Below, in pieces: positions 1 to 9,010 of a stretch of DNA of 64,000 nt; position 1 is the first letter of the stretch, and each line of letters opens with the position of its first letter. The notes beneath the pieces were generated by a model that saw nothing but the letters and a program-made list of their open reading frames with translations, had not been told where the DNA came from and did no database searches. The stretch comes from Candidatus Amulumruptor caecigallinarius (GTDB taxonomy: Bacteria > Bacteroidota > Bacteroidia > Bacteroidales > Muribaculaceae): positions 81,059 to 145,058 of the forward strand of contig JAMPDQ010000002.1 of assembly GCA_023665575.1 (NCBI GenBank). The letters are read 5' to 3'. The position numbers and the translations under genes are program-made.

Positions 1-1
1 C

Positions 2-226
2 TACAAGGTGGTGCTTTCGAAATCATTTGAAAAGAAAGACAGCGTCTATGTGGGTGCAGATTCAAAAGGGCGTCCGGTGAGAATCACCCCTGACAGCTCG
101 GGATATAGACTTACCTTCGAAAAGGCTGCCGACACATGCAGCTTCCAAGTGGAGAAAGCGCCCCTCTCCACCGGCACACCGTTTGAAATCCTTGAGCGGA
201 TAAACAAGCAGATGCAGAAAAAATAG
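2..226 (+). CDS. C-terminal part of an unknown protein (5' end outside window)
   Basis: The reading frame is open from the first complete codon of the window and ends in TAG at 224-226, so the true start lies upstream. The visible 74 or so residues are hydrophilic, contain a Cys in the middle (ADTCSF) and end in a lysine/glutamine-rich helix-like tail. I do not recognise the family. A GTG at position 8 is an internal codon rather than a convincing start. Confidence 0.5.
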   Translation, partial: YKVVLSKSFEKKDSVYVGADSKGRPVRITPDSSGYRLTFEKAADTCSFQVEKAPLSTGTPFEILERINKQMQKK

Positions 227-297
227 CAAAGCGTTAAAATTATTTAAAATACAGACACGTTTTAAAGAAACGAGGTCTAAATATTTTATTTGATTTT

Positions 298-364
298 TTT
301 GTATATCATATTTTTTTAGTATTTTTGGGAATGGCTGAACAGAGGTTTTGGCCATTCATTTTTT
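298..364 (+). promoter_or_regulatory. Possible promoter box and leader/terminator hairpin upstream of tnaA
   Basis: TTTG (298-301), 18 nt, TATTTTTG (320-327) resembles the Bacteroidota promoter. Directly behind it, GAATGGC (329-335) pairs perfectly with GCCATTC (351-357) across a 15-nt loop, followed by ATTTTTTAA. The hairpin is either the terminator of the gene ending at 226 or an attenuator in the tnaA leader. The TSS implied by the box would fall inside the hairpin, which favours the terminator reading. No TnaC-like leader peptide with a Trp codon was seen. Confidence 0.35.
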
Positions 365-438
365 AATTCACTATAAATATCAAAACAGCAAGCTCGTACA
401 ATATATAAATTGCAGAGCACTAACCTAAAAATCATATC

Positions 439-1812
439 ATGGAACTACCATTCGCAGAATCTTGGAAAATCAAGATGGTTGAACCTATTAAGAAGAGCAC
501 CAGAGAAGAACGTGAGAAATGGCTCAAAGATGCTCACTACAACACATTTATGCTCCGCTCGGAGTATGTATATATAGACTGTCTCACCGACTCCGGCACG
601 GGTGCAATGTCCGACCGCCAGTGGGCGGCAATGATGACCGGCGATGAATCATATGCCGGAGCCCGCTCATTCTATGAGCTGAAAGATGTGATTGGGAAAA
701 TCACCGGCTTCGAATATGTTATTCCCACCCACCAGGGTCGTGCAGCCGAGAATGTTCTTTTCTCCCACCTTGTAAAAGCCGGAGACATTGTGCCGGGCAA
801 CTCACACTTCGACACCACCAAGGGCCACATCGAGAGCAGGAAAGCTTTTGCGGTTGACTGCACGGTCGATGAGGCAAAAAACACTCAGTTGGAAGTGCCT
901 TTCAAAGGGAATGTAGACCTTGACAAGCTTGACAAATGTCTCGCAGAAAATGCCGACAAAGTGCCATTCATCATTGTGACCATCACTAACAATACAGCCG
1001 GCGGGCAGCCCGTATCCATGGAGAATCTTCGCGGGGTGCGCCGTATTGCCGACAAATATGGCAAACGAGTGATTTTCGACTCTGCCCGCTTTGCCGAGAA
1101 CGCATATTTTATCAAGACACGCGAACCGGAATTTAAAGATGCCACAATTAAGGAAATCTGTCGCGAGATGTTCTCTCTTGCAGATGCAATGACAATGTCA
1201 TCTAAGAAGGATGGTCTTGTGAACATGGGAGGCTTCATCGCCACACGCTGGGAAGACATCTATGAAGGTGCCAAAAGATTTGTGATTCCATTCGAAGGTT
1301 TCCTTACATATGGCGGCATGAACGGCCGCGACATGGCCGCTCTCGCTGTGGGTCTTGACGAGAATACAGAATTCGACATGCTTGAAACCCGCATCAAGCA
1401 GGTGGAATATCTCGCCAAGAAGCTCGATGAATATGGCATTCCCTATCAGCGTCCTGTTGGTGGTCACGCTCTCTTTATTGACGCTGACAAGGTGCTCGAC
1501 CAGGTGCCCAAGGAGGAATTTCCCGCGCAGCGACTCACAATCGAGCTTTATCTTGAAGGTGGTGTGAGAGGATGCGAAATCGGATATCTGCTTGCCGACC
1601 GTGACCCTGTGACCCGCGAAAACCGATTCGACGGCAACGACTTCCTTCGCCTCTGCGTGTGCCGCCGCACATATACCGACAATCACATGAATGTGATTGC
1701 AGCAGCGCTCAAGAATGTGTATGACCGCCGCCATGAAATCAAGCACGGCGTGAAAATCAAATGGGAAGCAGAGCTGATGCGCCACTTCACATGTCAATTT
1801 GAACTCCTTTAA
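439..1812 (+). CDS. tnaA: Tryptophanase (tryptophan indole-lyase)
   Basis: A PLP-dependent beta-eliminating lyase that cleaves tryptophan to indole, pyruvate and ammonia. At 457 residues it has the family length. The motif MTMSSKKDG places the PLP lysine at K257, and SARFAENAYF is the conserved core. Residues separating tryptophanase from its sister tyrosine phenol-lyase point to tryptophanase: the FDTT motif carries Asp125 where tyrosine phenol-lyase has Thr, and the C-terminal RHFT has His449 where tyrosine phenol-lyase has Phe. The gene is monocistronic and closed by a terminator shared with convergent purT. Its stop codon is also the first three bases of a TAAGAGTCTGTTT repeat terminus. 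Indole output would be a signal in the gut. Confidence 0.93.
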   Translation: MELPFAESWKIKMVEPIKKSTREEREKWLKDAHYNTFMLRSEYVYIDCLTDSGTGAMSDRQWAAMMTGDESYAGARSFYELKDVIGKITGFEYVIPTHQGRAAENVLFSHLVKAGDIVPGNSHFDTTKGHIESRKAFAVDCTVDEAKNTQLEVPFKGNVDLDKLDKCLAENADKVPFIIVTITNNTAGGQPVSMENLRGVRRIADKYGKRVIFDSARFAENAYFIKTREPEFKDATIKEICREMFSLADAMTMSSKKDGLVNMGGFIATRWEDIYEGAKRFVIPFEGFLTYGGMNGRDMAALAVGLDENTEFDMLETRIKQVEYLAKKLDEYGIPYQRPVGGHALFIDADKVLDQVPKEEFPAQRLTIELYLEGGVRGCEIGYLLADRDPVTRENRFDGNDFLRLCVCRRTYTDNHMNVIAAALKNVYDRRHEIKHGVKIKWEAELMRHFTCQFELL

Positions 1813-1846
1813 GAGTCTGTTTTAGGCTCCATTTCATAATATTCAA

Positions 1847-1879
1847 TAAAAAAAGCTGCCCGAACGGACAGCTTTTTTT
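1847..1879. terminator. Bidirectional terminator between tnaA and purT
   Basis: AGCTGCCCG (1854-1862) pairs with CGGACAGCT (1865-1873) with one mismatch and a two-base loop. A run of A precedes it and a run of T follows, so it can serve both convergent genes. Confidence 0.8.
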
Positions 1880-1896
1880 ATGAGATTTTATGGAGC

Positions 1897-3081
1897 TTAT
1901 CTGCAGTCTATTTTTATTTCCGCTGCGGCGCGCTCCACTTTGTCGCAGGCTTCTTCAACAGTGTTGCCTGTGGCGAGCATCACTCCCATGCGGCGGTGTC
2001 CGTTGACCTCCGGCTTGCCAAACACGCGCATGTCGGTGCCTTCGATAGTCAGAGCCTTCTCCATACCTGAGAATACAATGTCTTTTGAATTGCCGTAAGC
2101 CAGCATGGCGCGTGAGGCCGAGGGCCCATAGAATCTGATTTCGGGGATTGGAAGACCAAGCAGAGCCCGCACATGAAGTGCAAATTCGCTGAGATGCTGC
2201 GAAATCAGAGTCACCATGCCGGTGTCGTGCGGACGTGGCGACACTTCTGAAAAAATCACATCATCACCTTTGATAAAGAGTTCCACTCCGAAAATGCCAT
2301 ATCCTCCGAGAGCATCTGTGATTTTTCTTGCAATTTCTTCGGCTTTCTGTAATGCTGTTGCCGACATATGCTGCGGCTGCCAACTGCGCCGATAGTCGCC
2401 ATCTTCCTGATAATGGCCGATGGGCTCGCAGAAACTTGTTCCACCGATATGACGCACGGTAAGGAGAGTGATTTCATAATCGAAATCAACAAAGCCCTCT
2501 ACGATTACAGCGCCTCCACCGGCACGTCCGCCCTCTTGAGCCTCCTTCCAGGCATGCGCAATCTGCGACTCCTCGCGCACGAGGCTCTGGCCATGTCCCG
2601 ACGAGCTCATCACCGGCTTAACCACGCAGGGCAGGCCGATGCGGCAGACAGCCTCGCGGAATTCGGTTTCAGTTTCTGCAAATTTAAAAGGAGAAGTGGG
2701 GAGATGCAGTTCAACCGCAGCGAGGTTTCTGATTTCCCGGCGGTTCATCGTGATAAAGGTGGCTCGGGCGGTAGGCACCACATTCCATCCTTCCTTTTCA
2801 AGAGCGATAAGGGTGGGCGTGGCGATAGCTTCTATTTCCGGTATGATATAATCGGGTTTTTCGGTTTCTACTATGCGGCGCAGGGCATCGCCATCGAGCA
2901 TAGACACAACGATGGCTCTGTTTGCCACCTGCATTGCCGGAGCATTGGCATATTTGTCGAGCGCCACAACCTCCACGCCATAACGCTGGAGTTCGATAGC
3001 AACTTCCTTGCCAAGCTCGCCGCTGCCGAGCAGCAAAGCCTTTTTGCCGGCCGGAGTGAAAGGTGTTCCTAATTCAAGCAT
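1897..3081 (-). CDS. purT: Formate-dependent phosphoribosylglycinamide formyltransferase (GAR transformylase 2)
   Basis: This ATP-grasp enzyme joins formate to glycinamide ribonucleotide in purine synthesis, bypassing formyl-tetrahydrofolate. The protein starts MLELGTPF and shows the N-terminal nucleotide-binding fold [12 protein letters not shown], the [12 protein letters not shown] segment, the ATP-grasp core with the SSSGHGQS loop and the metal-binding region [25 protein letters not shown]. The ATG at 3081 gives 394 residues, close to E. coli PurT (392). An open extension to 3174 runs through simple-sequence DNA and is unlikely to be coding. A perfect minus-strand TAACTTTG box lies at 3253-3260 without a clear -33 partner. 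It sits beside the oxalate operon, whose product is formate. Confidence 0.93.
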   Translation of the reverse strand: MLELGTPFTPAGKKALLLGSGELGKEVAIELQRYGVEVVALDKYANAPAMQVANRAIVVSMLDGDALRRIVETEKPDYIIPEIEAIATPTLIALEKEGWNVVPTARATFITMNRREIRNLAAVELHLPTSPFKFAETETEFREAVCRIGLPCVVKPVMSSSGHGQSLVREESQIAHAWKEAQEGGRAGGGAVIVEGFVDFDYEITLLTVRHIGGTSFCEPIGHYQEDGDYRRSWQPQHMSATALQKAEEIARKITDALGGYGIFGVELFIKGDDVIFSEVSPRPHDTGMVTLISQHLSEFALHVRALLGLPIPEIRFYGPSASRAMLAYGNSKDIVFSGMEKALTIEGTDMRVFGKPEVNGHRRMGVMLATGNTVEEACDKVERAAAEIKIDCR

Positions 3082-3491
3082 ATACTTATGAGTTGATGAG
3101 TTGATGAGATGAGGAGATGATTCATATGAATAGTATTTCAAATGGCATTGACAGCGCAATGGGGTCAATTGCAACTGAAAAGCCTATTGAAATCATATCG
3201 GAGAAAGTGATTAGCAATGCCTTAACTAATTTGCACATCCTACTTATGTCTGCAAAGTTAATCAAAAACCACAACACTAATAGTCTGTTTCATAAAAAAT
3301 TTAACATTAGTGGCCTAAAAAATAAATGCTCGCGGGCTAGCATGCCTGCGAGCATTTTCAAACATTGAAAGTCAGAATCCAACCTCTATTTCCCCAAAGG
3401 GACGGAGATTATAATTTCGATTGGTTTTGCGGGAATTCTTCCGACACTACAAGAATATATTGATGATGGTTGCACTCCATAAACAAATTGA
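3082..3491. other. Intergenic region purT-AEC transporter: simple repeat, repeat terminus, terminator
   Basis: It contains GATGAGTTGATGAGATGAGG-type simple sequence (3090-3119), a minus-strand -7 box (3253-3260), a solo terminus of repeat family A (AGTCTGTTTCATAAAAAA, about 3282-3300) and the oxalate-operon terminator (3324-3357). I see nothing in 3358-3491. Confidence 0.6.
3324..3357 (-). terminator. Terminator downstream of the oxalate operon
   Basis: AAATGCTCGC (3324-3333) and GCGAGCATTT (3348-3357) form a perfect 10-bp stem that can extend by GG/CC. On the minus strand it is followed by TATTTTTTA. It lies 134 bp past the stop codon of the AEC transporter. Confidence 0.75.
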
Positions 3492-4457
3492 TTATAACGA
3501 CTTAAGACACATGTCGGTAACCCAGATCCAGAGCGGGCAGAACCCGATGAAGAGGATCACAGAGAGAGTAAGCGATGACGTGCCTGTTGCTACGTATGTG
3601 TCATATTCATCTGCAATAATGATGCCGGAGAATGCCGGGGGAAGGGCAGCCGCCACAACGAGCATCTTGAGGTTGAGTGGATCCATGTGGAAGAGCAGAC
3701 CAAGCAAAAGCACCACGAGCGGCATCACAATCATCTTCATGATAGAGCCGAGCACGGCCTGCCAGTTGATTTTCACAGTGATTGCGGAAAGTGTGATACC
3801 GGCGGAGAACACTGCCATAGAGGCGTTGGCCTTGGCAATCAGGTCGAACGACGGGCTGAGCCATGCAGGCCATTTGAGGCCGCAAAGCACGAGCACAACG
3901 GCCAGGATAGGCGCCCAGGCCACTGGCTGTGCCAGCGCGTGGAGCACAGGCTTCCAGGCTGATTCTTTCTTTGAAGATCCGGGATTTTGTTTCTCCAATG
4001 ACGAATTCATCAGCGAAAGACCCACCGGGATACCCACGGCGTTGACCACGATGCCGACGATGGCCACAACGAGCGCCACAGCCGGAGTTGTGCCGAAGAT
4101 AGGCTCCAGCACGGCAAAGCCGAGGAATCCAATTGTAGGTGAGCCGGAGATCAAGGCCGACACAGCGGCATCGGCACCGGTGTTTTTCTTAAACATCCGG
4201 AACACAAAATAGACCAACATGAAACACCCCATTATACCCAGCAAAGAAACCAGAGACAACTTGAGATCTTTCGCCAAATCCTCGCGAGTGGCCTGAACAA
4301 TCGATACAAACAAAGCGGCCGGCAAAGCGTAGTCAAGCACTACCTTGTTGAATTTTTTTGCATCCTCCCCTGTGAATGCCTTCTTTTTACCGGCAATGAA
4401 TCCGGCGAGCATCACAACGATGATAGGGACAATAGCATATAATAATATATGTTCCAT
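3492..4457 (-). CDS. yfdV: AEC-family (auxin efflux carrier type) transporter, likely oxalate/formate carrier
   Basis: An integral membrane protein of 321 residues from the ATG at 4457 (MEHILLYAI); a TTG eight codons upstream is less likely. Around ten hydrophobic segments are visible, with the split at a charged cytoplasmic loop (KQNPGSSKKES) typical of AEC permeases. The SGSPTIGFLGF and GITLSAITVKI segments match the two symmetric halves of the family. It is the third gene of frc-oxc-AEC, the order of E. coli yfdW-yfdU-yfdV, which suggests oxalate uptake or oxalate/formate exchange. The transported substrate is inferred from context only. Confidence 0.85.
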   Translation of the reverse strand: MEHILLYAIVPIIVVMLAGFIAGKKKAFTGEDAKKFNKVVLDYALPAALFVSIVQATREDLAKDLKLSLVSLLGIMGCFMLVYFVFRMFKKNTGADAAVSALISGSPTIGFLGFAVLEPIFGTTPAVALVVAIVGIVVNAVGIPVGLSLMNSSLEKQNPGSSKKESAWKPVLHALAQPVAWAPILAVVLVLCGLKWPAWLSPSFDLIAKANASMAVFSAGITLSAITVKINWQAVLGSIMKMIVMPLVVLLLGLLFHMDPLNLKMLVVAAALPPAFSGIIIADEYDTYVATGTSSLTLSVILFIGFCPLWIWVTDMCLKSL

Positions 4458-4542
4458 AATATATTTTTTAATAGTTAGCAATATGTAACCATAGAATCCG
4501 GGCTTCCCCTCAGATATAAAATCCGAGGGGCGCTGCGCTGTA

Positions 4543-6279
4543 TTAAACGGTTATCTTCTGTAGCGGGGTAGGATTCAGATATCCGATATGGCCTGACTCC
4601 TTGCCGGAATTATCGGCGAGCTGGATATCAATCACAGTAGGCCGCTTCGAGGCGATTGAATCGGTGAGAGCCTTTGTGAGCTCATCGGGCGTGGTGACAT
4701 AATATGCATCTGCACCGAAGGCCTCGCCGATTTTCTCATAGCGGGCGTTGATATCGAGTGTGGTAGGCGCCGGGTCGGTTGTCTTGTCAAGAGGCACACC
4801 AATGCCGTTGTAGATACCACCGTTGTTGAACACAATGATGGTGATCGGGAGTTTGAAACGGCTCATTGTTGCCACTTCCATGCCGGAGAATCCGAATGCG
4901 GAATCGCCCATGACAGCCACAACAGACTTGCCGGTAGAAACCGCAGCACCGATAGCGGAGCCAACGCCCATACCCATAATTGCCCAAGTGGCGCAGTCAA
5001 CGCGGTGACGCGGCACGCTCATATCGATAGTGTCACGGGTGTCATCAAGCGTATTTGCACCTTCGTTCACAAGAATCACCTCCGGGTGAGCCTCCAGAAT
5101 CGGCTTGATGGCAGCGAGAGCCGACCAGTGAGTCATAGGTGAAGCCGGGAGAGCATCTTTAAGACGCTGCGCGAATTTCACATTTTTTCCCTTTGTTTCC
5201 TCCTGAATAGAGGACACCCATTGCGGGTCGGCACTCATCTTCTTGCTCTCCATTGCTTCAAGCAAGGCATTCATCGAGAGTTGCAGGTCGCCAACAACCG
5301 GAGCTGCGATAGGCACATTCACATCGATTTCCTGCGGCTCAACATCGAGTTGTACAAACTTCATGTTAGGGTTCCACTTGCCACGGCCGAAAGAAAGCAT
5401 CCAGTTGAGCCGCGCGCCAATCATAACCACCACATCCGATTTCTCCATAATAGTGGAGCGGCAAGAGATAGCGCTCAACGGTCCGTTGTCGGGCATCACG
5501 CCCTTACCCATGGATGAGGGGAGATAGGGAATGTTATATTTCTCAACGAGAGTTTTTATCTGATTCTCAATTCCCGCATAAGCGGCGCCCTTACCAATAA
5601 AGATTGCCGGATGCTTTGCATTGGCGAGAATCTCAGCGGCGCGCTCCACACTCTCTTTGTTAGGGCTGACAGGCGAATAAATATCGATTGGTGTATAGAA
5701 TAATTTATCAGCCTCTTTTGCATCCATAATTTCAGCGAGTGCAGGTGTGGTCATGTCAATATAGACACCACCGGGGCGACCACTGACGGCGGCACGATAA
5801 GCGCGTGCCACAGCGGAGGGGATATCCTTTGCATGGCTGCAACGGAATGCGGCCTTTACGAGGGGCTTTGCGGTGTTAAACTGGTCGAGCTGCTCATACG
5901 TGCCCATGTTCATGTCAACCATGGTTGGATCGCTTGCGCCTGATATCTGAATCATCGGATAGCAGTTTACATTTGCATTGGCAGTGGCTGTGAGTCCGTT
6001 GAGAAATCCGAGCGAAGAGACTGTCATCAGCACACCCGGGGTGCGGGTGAGAAAACCTTCAGTTGCGGCGGCCATGCCCGCCTGCTGTTCGAAGCGGAAT
6101 CCCACAAAGCGAATGCCTTGCTGCTGCACAATATAAGCGGCTTCAGTGATAGGAATACCAACAAGGCCATATACATTTTTGATTCCCATATTCTTTAATG
6201 CACGGGCGAGGATATACATGCCGGTGACTTGTTCGGGGAAATGGGGAGCCGCGGGAGCGGCATTATTTGTGTTGTTCAT
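4543..6279 (-). CDS. oxc: Oxalyl-CoA decarboxylase
   Basis: A thiamin-diphosphate enzyme converting oxalyl-CoA to formyl-CoA and CO2. Its 578 residues show the three-domain ThDP layout: an N-terminal PYR domain with the catalytic Glu in FRFEQQAGMAAA, a central domain with IGARLNWMLSFGRGKW and QLDVEPQEIDVNVPIA, and a C-terminal PP domain with VNEGANTLDDTRD and the ThDP/Mg motif GDSAFGFSGME running to NNGGIYNG. These segments closely follow E. coli YfdU and Oxalobacter Oxc. It lies between frc (130 bp upstream) and the AEC carrier, all on the minus strand. Confidence 0.96.
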   Translation of the reverse strand: MNNTNNAAPAAPHFPEQVTGMYILARALKNMGIKNVYGLVGIPITEAAYIVQQQGIRFVGFRFEQQAGMAAATEGFLTRTPGVLMTVSSLGFLNGLTATANANVNCYPMIQISGASDPTMVDMNMGTYEQLDQFNTAKPLVKAAFRCSHAKDIPSAVARAYRAAVSGRPGGVYIDMTTPALAEIMDAKEADKLFYTPIDIYSPVSPNKESVERAAEILANAKHPAIFIGKGAAYAGIENQIKTLVEKYNIPYLPSSMGKGVMPDNGPLSAISCRSTIMEKSDVVVMIGARLNWMLSFGRGKWNPNMKFVQLDVEPQEIDVNVPIAAPVVGDLQLSMNALLEAMESKKMSADPQWVSSIQEETKGKNVKFAQRLKDALPASPMTHWSALAAIKPILEAHPEVILVNEGANTLDDTRDTIDMSVPRHRVDCATWAIMGMGVGSAIGAAVSTGKSVVAVMGDSAFGFSGMEVATMSRFKLPITIIVFNNGGIYNGIGVPLDKTTDPAPTTLDINARYEKIGEAFGADAYYVTTPDELTKALTDSIASKRPTVIDIQLADNSGKESGHIGYLNPTPLQKITV

Positions 6280-6409
6280 AATATAAATGTTTTTTTAATT
6301 TCAATTATGATGGAATCCTAACTATAGATCTAACCATAGATATGGTAATATATATATTGACGGGCGCGGAACATCTGTCCCCCCGCCCGTCAATAATATT
6401 TCAGACGAA

Positions 6410-7720
6410 TTATTTTGCAGGTTTAGGAAGCGGTGCGGTAGTTCCGTTCTTTGCAAATTCCGCAATCTCATCATCCGTGTATCCGATGCTCTTCAGCACT
6501 TCCTCGGTGTTTCCTCCAAGTTCGGGGGCCGGACCATATACAGGCTGATAATTACTCATAGTGAAGGGACACCCTACAGTTACGAATTCACCGATTTCAC
6601 CGCCCTGGTTAATCTTGACAAGCGTGTTGCCATCGTAGAGGCTTTCATCGCTCATAACCTCCTTAGTGGAAAGAACCGGGCCAACAGGCACACCGGCCTT
6701 GCCAAGGATGTCAGTGACTTCAAATTTTGTTTTGTCTGCAGTCCATTCGCCTATACGCTTATAGATAGCATCCTTGTTTTTATCACGGGCGTCAGCCGTG
6801 CTGAATTTCGGATCGGTGAGCCAGTCGGTGAAGCCGACAGCGTTGCAGAAAAGTTCGAAATCCTTCTTGCCGCGCTGGAGCACTATATATACGAAATTGT
6901 TTGCATCGACTTCAGAATCAAGACCGCCGGAGGGTTTGCACTTATAAGTCCAGCCAAGCACGCCACCACCTTCGATATTACCTGAACGGGGCACACAATC
7001 ACCAAATTTTCCATTAGGATATTGCGGGAACTGAGTCAGATAGCCGAGCTTGTCAAGGGTGAGCTGGTCACGTGTTTTGATACGGCATAGGTTAAGGCAG
7101 GCATTGTGCATTGACTGATAAACAAAGCAACCTTCGCCTGTGCGTTCGCGCTGTTGCAAAGCGGCGAGCAAACCAATCAGCAAGTGCATGCCGGTGTTAG
7201 AATCGCCAAGAGCGGCACCACTCTGAGTAGGCACATTGTATTCGCCGTCATACCATCCGGTTGTTGAAGCGGCAGCGGCAGTAACCTGAGCAATAGGCTC
7301 ATAAGCCTTTAGATCTTTATATTTGGAAGATTCCGGGAAACCCTTGATAGTGCCGTAGATACATTTGGGATTGAGTTTATGCACAACATCCCAGCTGAAA
7401 CCGAGTTTATCCATTGCCCCCGGGTGCAGATTCTCCACAAATATATCGCAATTCTTGATTAATTTGGTAAGGATTTTGGCACCATCGGGAGTTTTGGCAT
7501 CCAGAGTAAGAGACTTCTTATCAGAATTCAACTGCAGATAATAATAGCTTGGGAGGTTGGGATTAAACTGTAATTCCTTTCTTGTTGCGTCGCCGACACC
7601 GGGGCGCTCGATTTTGATAACATCGGCTCCGAGCCATGCAAGCATCTGCGTGCATGAAGGGCCGGATTGAACTTCTGTAAAATCAACTACTTTGATTCCT
7701 TGAAGAGGTGCTGTGTTCAT
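6410..7720 (-). CDS. frc: Formyl-CoA:oxalate CoA-transferase
   Basis: A class III CoA-transferase (CaiB/BaiF fold) that moves CoA from formyl-CoA to oxalate, priming oxalate breakdown and releasing formate. Key features in its 436 residues are VVDFTEVQSGPSCTQMLAWL at the N-terminus, the catalytic Asp173 in GAALGDSNTGMH (Asp169 in the Oxalobacter enzyme), and the glycine-rich GNIEGGGVLG loop that closes the active site. The proline-rich end (APLPKPAK) is a small extra tail. It is the first gene of the oxalate operon. No promoter box of the usual kind was found in the 140 bp upstream. Confidence 0.96.
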   Translation of the reverse strand: MNTAPLQGIKVVDFTEVQSGPSCTQMLAWLGADVIKIERPGVGDATRKELQFNPNLPSYYYLQLNSDKKSLTLDAKTPDGAKILTKLIKNCDIFVENLHPGAMDKLGFSWDVVHKLNPKCIYGTIKGFPESSKYKDLKAYEPIAQVTAAAASTTGWYDGEYNVPTQSGAALGDSNTGMHLLIGLLAALQQRERTGEGCFVYQSMHNACLNLCRIKTRDQLTLDKLGYLTQFPQYPNGKFGDCVPRSGNIEGGGVLGWTYKCKPSGGLDSEVDANNFVYIVLQRGKKDFELFCNAVGFTDWLTDPKFSTADARDKNKDAIYKRIGEWTADKTKFEVTDILGKAGVPVGPVLSTKEVMSDESLYDGNTLVKINQGGEIGEFVTVGCPFTMSNYQPVYGPAPELGGNTEEVLKSIGYTDDEIAEFAKNGTTAPLPKPAK

Positions 7721-7858
7721 AGTATTGACAATTTTTAATTAGTAATTTCCATTGATAATTGTTGCATGCAGCTATATCAAACTGCTATATAATAAACACA
7801 CGCAAGGGATAAAAGTTCGTTATTCAGAATCTGCCGGAAGTATTGTGCGGGATTAAGG

Positions 7859-7909
7859 CCCCGTCTCATAAAATTAGCGACCGTTATTTTATATGAAACA
7901 GACTCTTAG
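7859..7909. repeat. Short repeat: two family A termini in inverted orientation
   Basis: CCGTCTCATAAAAT on the left faces ATATGAAACAGACTC on the right with about 20 nt between. It looks like a family A palindrome that has lost its centre. Confidence 0.5.
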
Positions 7910-8004
7910 CTACCCAAGAATAATAAAAGGCAGAAACTTGTCTGAATGAATAAAAAAGAGTTTTATAATCTCTAATTCGATGATTATAAAACTCTTTTTA
8001 AAAG

Positions 8005-8079
8005 TCGGGGTGACAAGATTCGAACTTGCGACCACACGCCCCCCAGACGCGTACTCTAACCGGGCTGAGCTACACCCCG
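8005..8079 (-). tRNA. tRNA-Pro (anticodon GGG)
   Basis: A minus-strand cloverleaf: acceptor CGGGGTG/CACCCCG with discriminator A, a D arm GCTCAGCCCGGTTAGAGT, an anticodon stem CGCGT/GCGTG with loop CTGGGGG (anticodon GGG), and a T arm GCAAGTTCGAATCTTGT. CCA is not encoded. A complete promoter is present upstream at 8130-8161. Confidence 0.93.
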
Positions 8080-8129
8080 AATGGATTGCGCTTTTGGATT
8101 CAAAACAGATTGCCTCCTCAAAGCGAGTG

Positions 8130-8161
8130 CAAAGGTAACACATTATTTTATTTGATGCAAA
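8130..8161 (-). promoter_or_regulatory. Promoter of tRNA-Pro
   Basis: On the minus strand TTTG (8161-8158), 20 nt, TACCTTTG (8137-8130). This is the full Bacteroidota consensus, ending about 50 nt before the tRNA 5' end. Confidence 0.7.
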
Positions 8162-8190
8162 TTTTTGCTGATTTTTTTTTATTTTTGCGC

Positions 8191-8856
8191 ATGAAATATT
8201 TTTGGAAAGGGATTTTGGCCGGTGTTTCAATAAGCATTGGCGGCACAATTTTTTTAAAAGTCGGTGGGATTGCCGGCACGATATTGTTTTCAATCGGACT
8301 TATTGCAGTGGTGAGCCTCGGGCTTAACCTATTCACCGGAAAATCGCAGTTTGTTTGGGGCATGCCACGCGTGAAACAAACTGATGTCAACACATATGGA
8401 TGGCTGTTGGGCATTCTTGCACTCAACTTTTGCGGATGCATGCTCATGGCAGTGCTTATGGGTTCGGCCGAAATTCGGGAGGCCGCCACGACCATAATCG
8501 ACAAACGCCTGCTCTCCCCCTTTTGGAAAAACGGACTTCTCGCTATTGGATGCGGCTATTTGATGACACTGGCAGTGCAGGGAGCTTCGAGAAAAAATTG
8601 GCTGCCGCTATTATTTGGTGTGCCGGCCTTCATATGTTGCGGATTTCCACATTGCGTGGCCGACGCATATTATATGTGTTGCCTGCCTAAAGAATATATT
8701 TTAGGACACATCGGCGAATTGACATCATTCTATGCAGCAATTGTGATCGGCAATTTTTTAGGCTGCAATGCCTACAGACTTACGTCTTCGGCGGAAACAT
8801 CAGGCCGGACTGCTGTTTCTGAAGAAAAAGAGACTATGCGGAAAGAAATTTTTTAG
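8191..8856 (+). CDS. Formate/nitrite transporter (FNT/FocA) family channel, compact form
   Basis: A membrane protein of 221 residues from MKYFWKGILAG. Family marks are the first-helix GILAGVSISIGG, GLIAVVSLGLNLFTGK on the second, the NFCGC helix, and GFPHCVADAYYM, which carries the pore histidine seen in FocA (GFEHxIAN). It is shorter than usual (family about 260-285) mostly through trimmed termini and loops. Upstream ATG codons run into the tRNA-Pro region, and one at 8155 is possible. A TATTTTTG box at 8180-8187 ends three bases before this ATG. Its position beyond the oxalate operon suggests formate export; nitrite or hydrosulfide are alternatives. Confidence 0.82.
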   Translation: MKYFWKGILAGVSISIGGTIFLKVGGIAGTILFSIGLIAVVSLGLNLFTGKSQFVWGMPRVKQTDVNTYGWLLGILALNFCGCMLMAVLMGSAEIREAATTIIDKRLLSPFWKNGLLAIGCGYLMTLAVQGASRKNWLPLLFGVPAFICCGFPHCVADAYYMCCLPKEYILGHIGELTSFYAAIVIGNFLGCNAYRLTSSAETSGRTAVSEEKETMRKEIF

Positions 8857-8928
8857 AATTGATTTTCAAACGCTTAATTCAGAGAAATTAGATTATTCTA
8901 AAAAAAAGACAAAAATTTTTCAAAAATA

Positions 8929-8960
8929 TTTGGAGGATTCAGAAAAAGATTATAACTTTG
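8929..8960 (+). promoter_or_regulatory. Promoter of tRNA-Asp
   Basis: TTTG (8929-8932), 20 nt, TAACTTTG (8953-8960), 50 nt upstream of the tRNA. Confidence 0.7.
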
Positions 8961-9010
8961 CACTCGCAATCGGGAATCAAAGATATAACGGTTGTAAGAG
9001 AAATATCCTT

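Noticed and set aside
62-355. Minus-strand ORF of 97 codons near the window start
   Set aside because: It overlaps the C-terminal coding region on the plus strand and runs into an AT-rich spacer; composition is unlike a protein and no family was recognised.
439-1812. Annotation of this gene as tyrosine phenol-lyase
   Set aside because: Asp125 in FDTT and His449 in RHFT match tryptophanase; tyrosine phenol-lyase has Thr and Phe at these places.
2368-3072. 234-codon plus-strand ORF opposite purT
   Set aside because: It is a shadow of purT, which has full-length family motifs; the translated product has no recognisable pattern.
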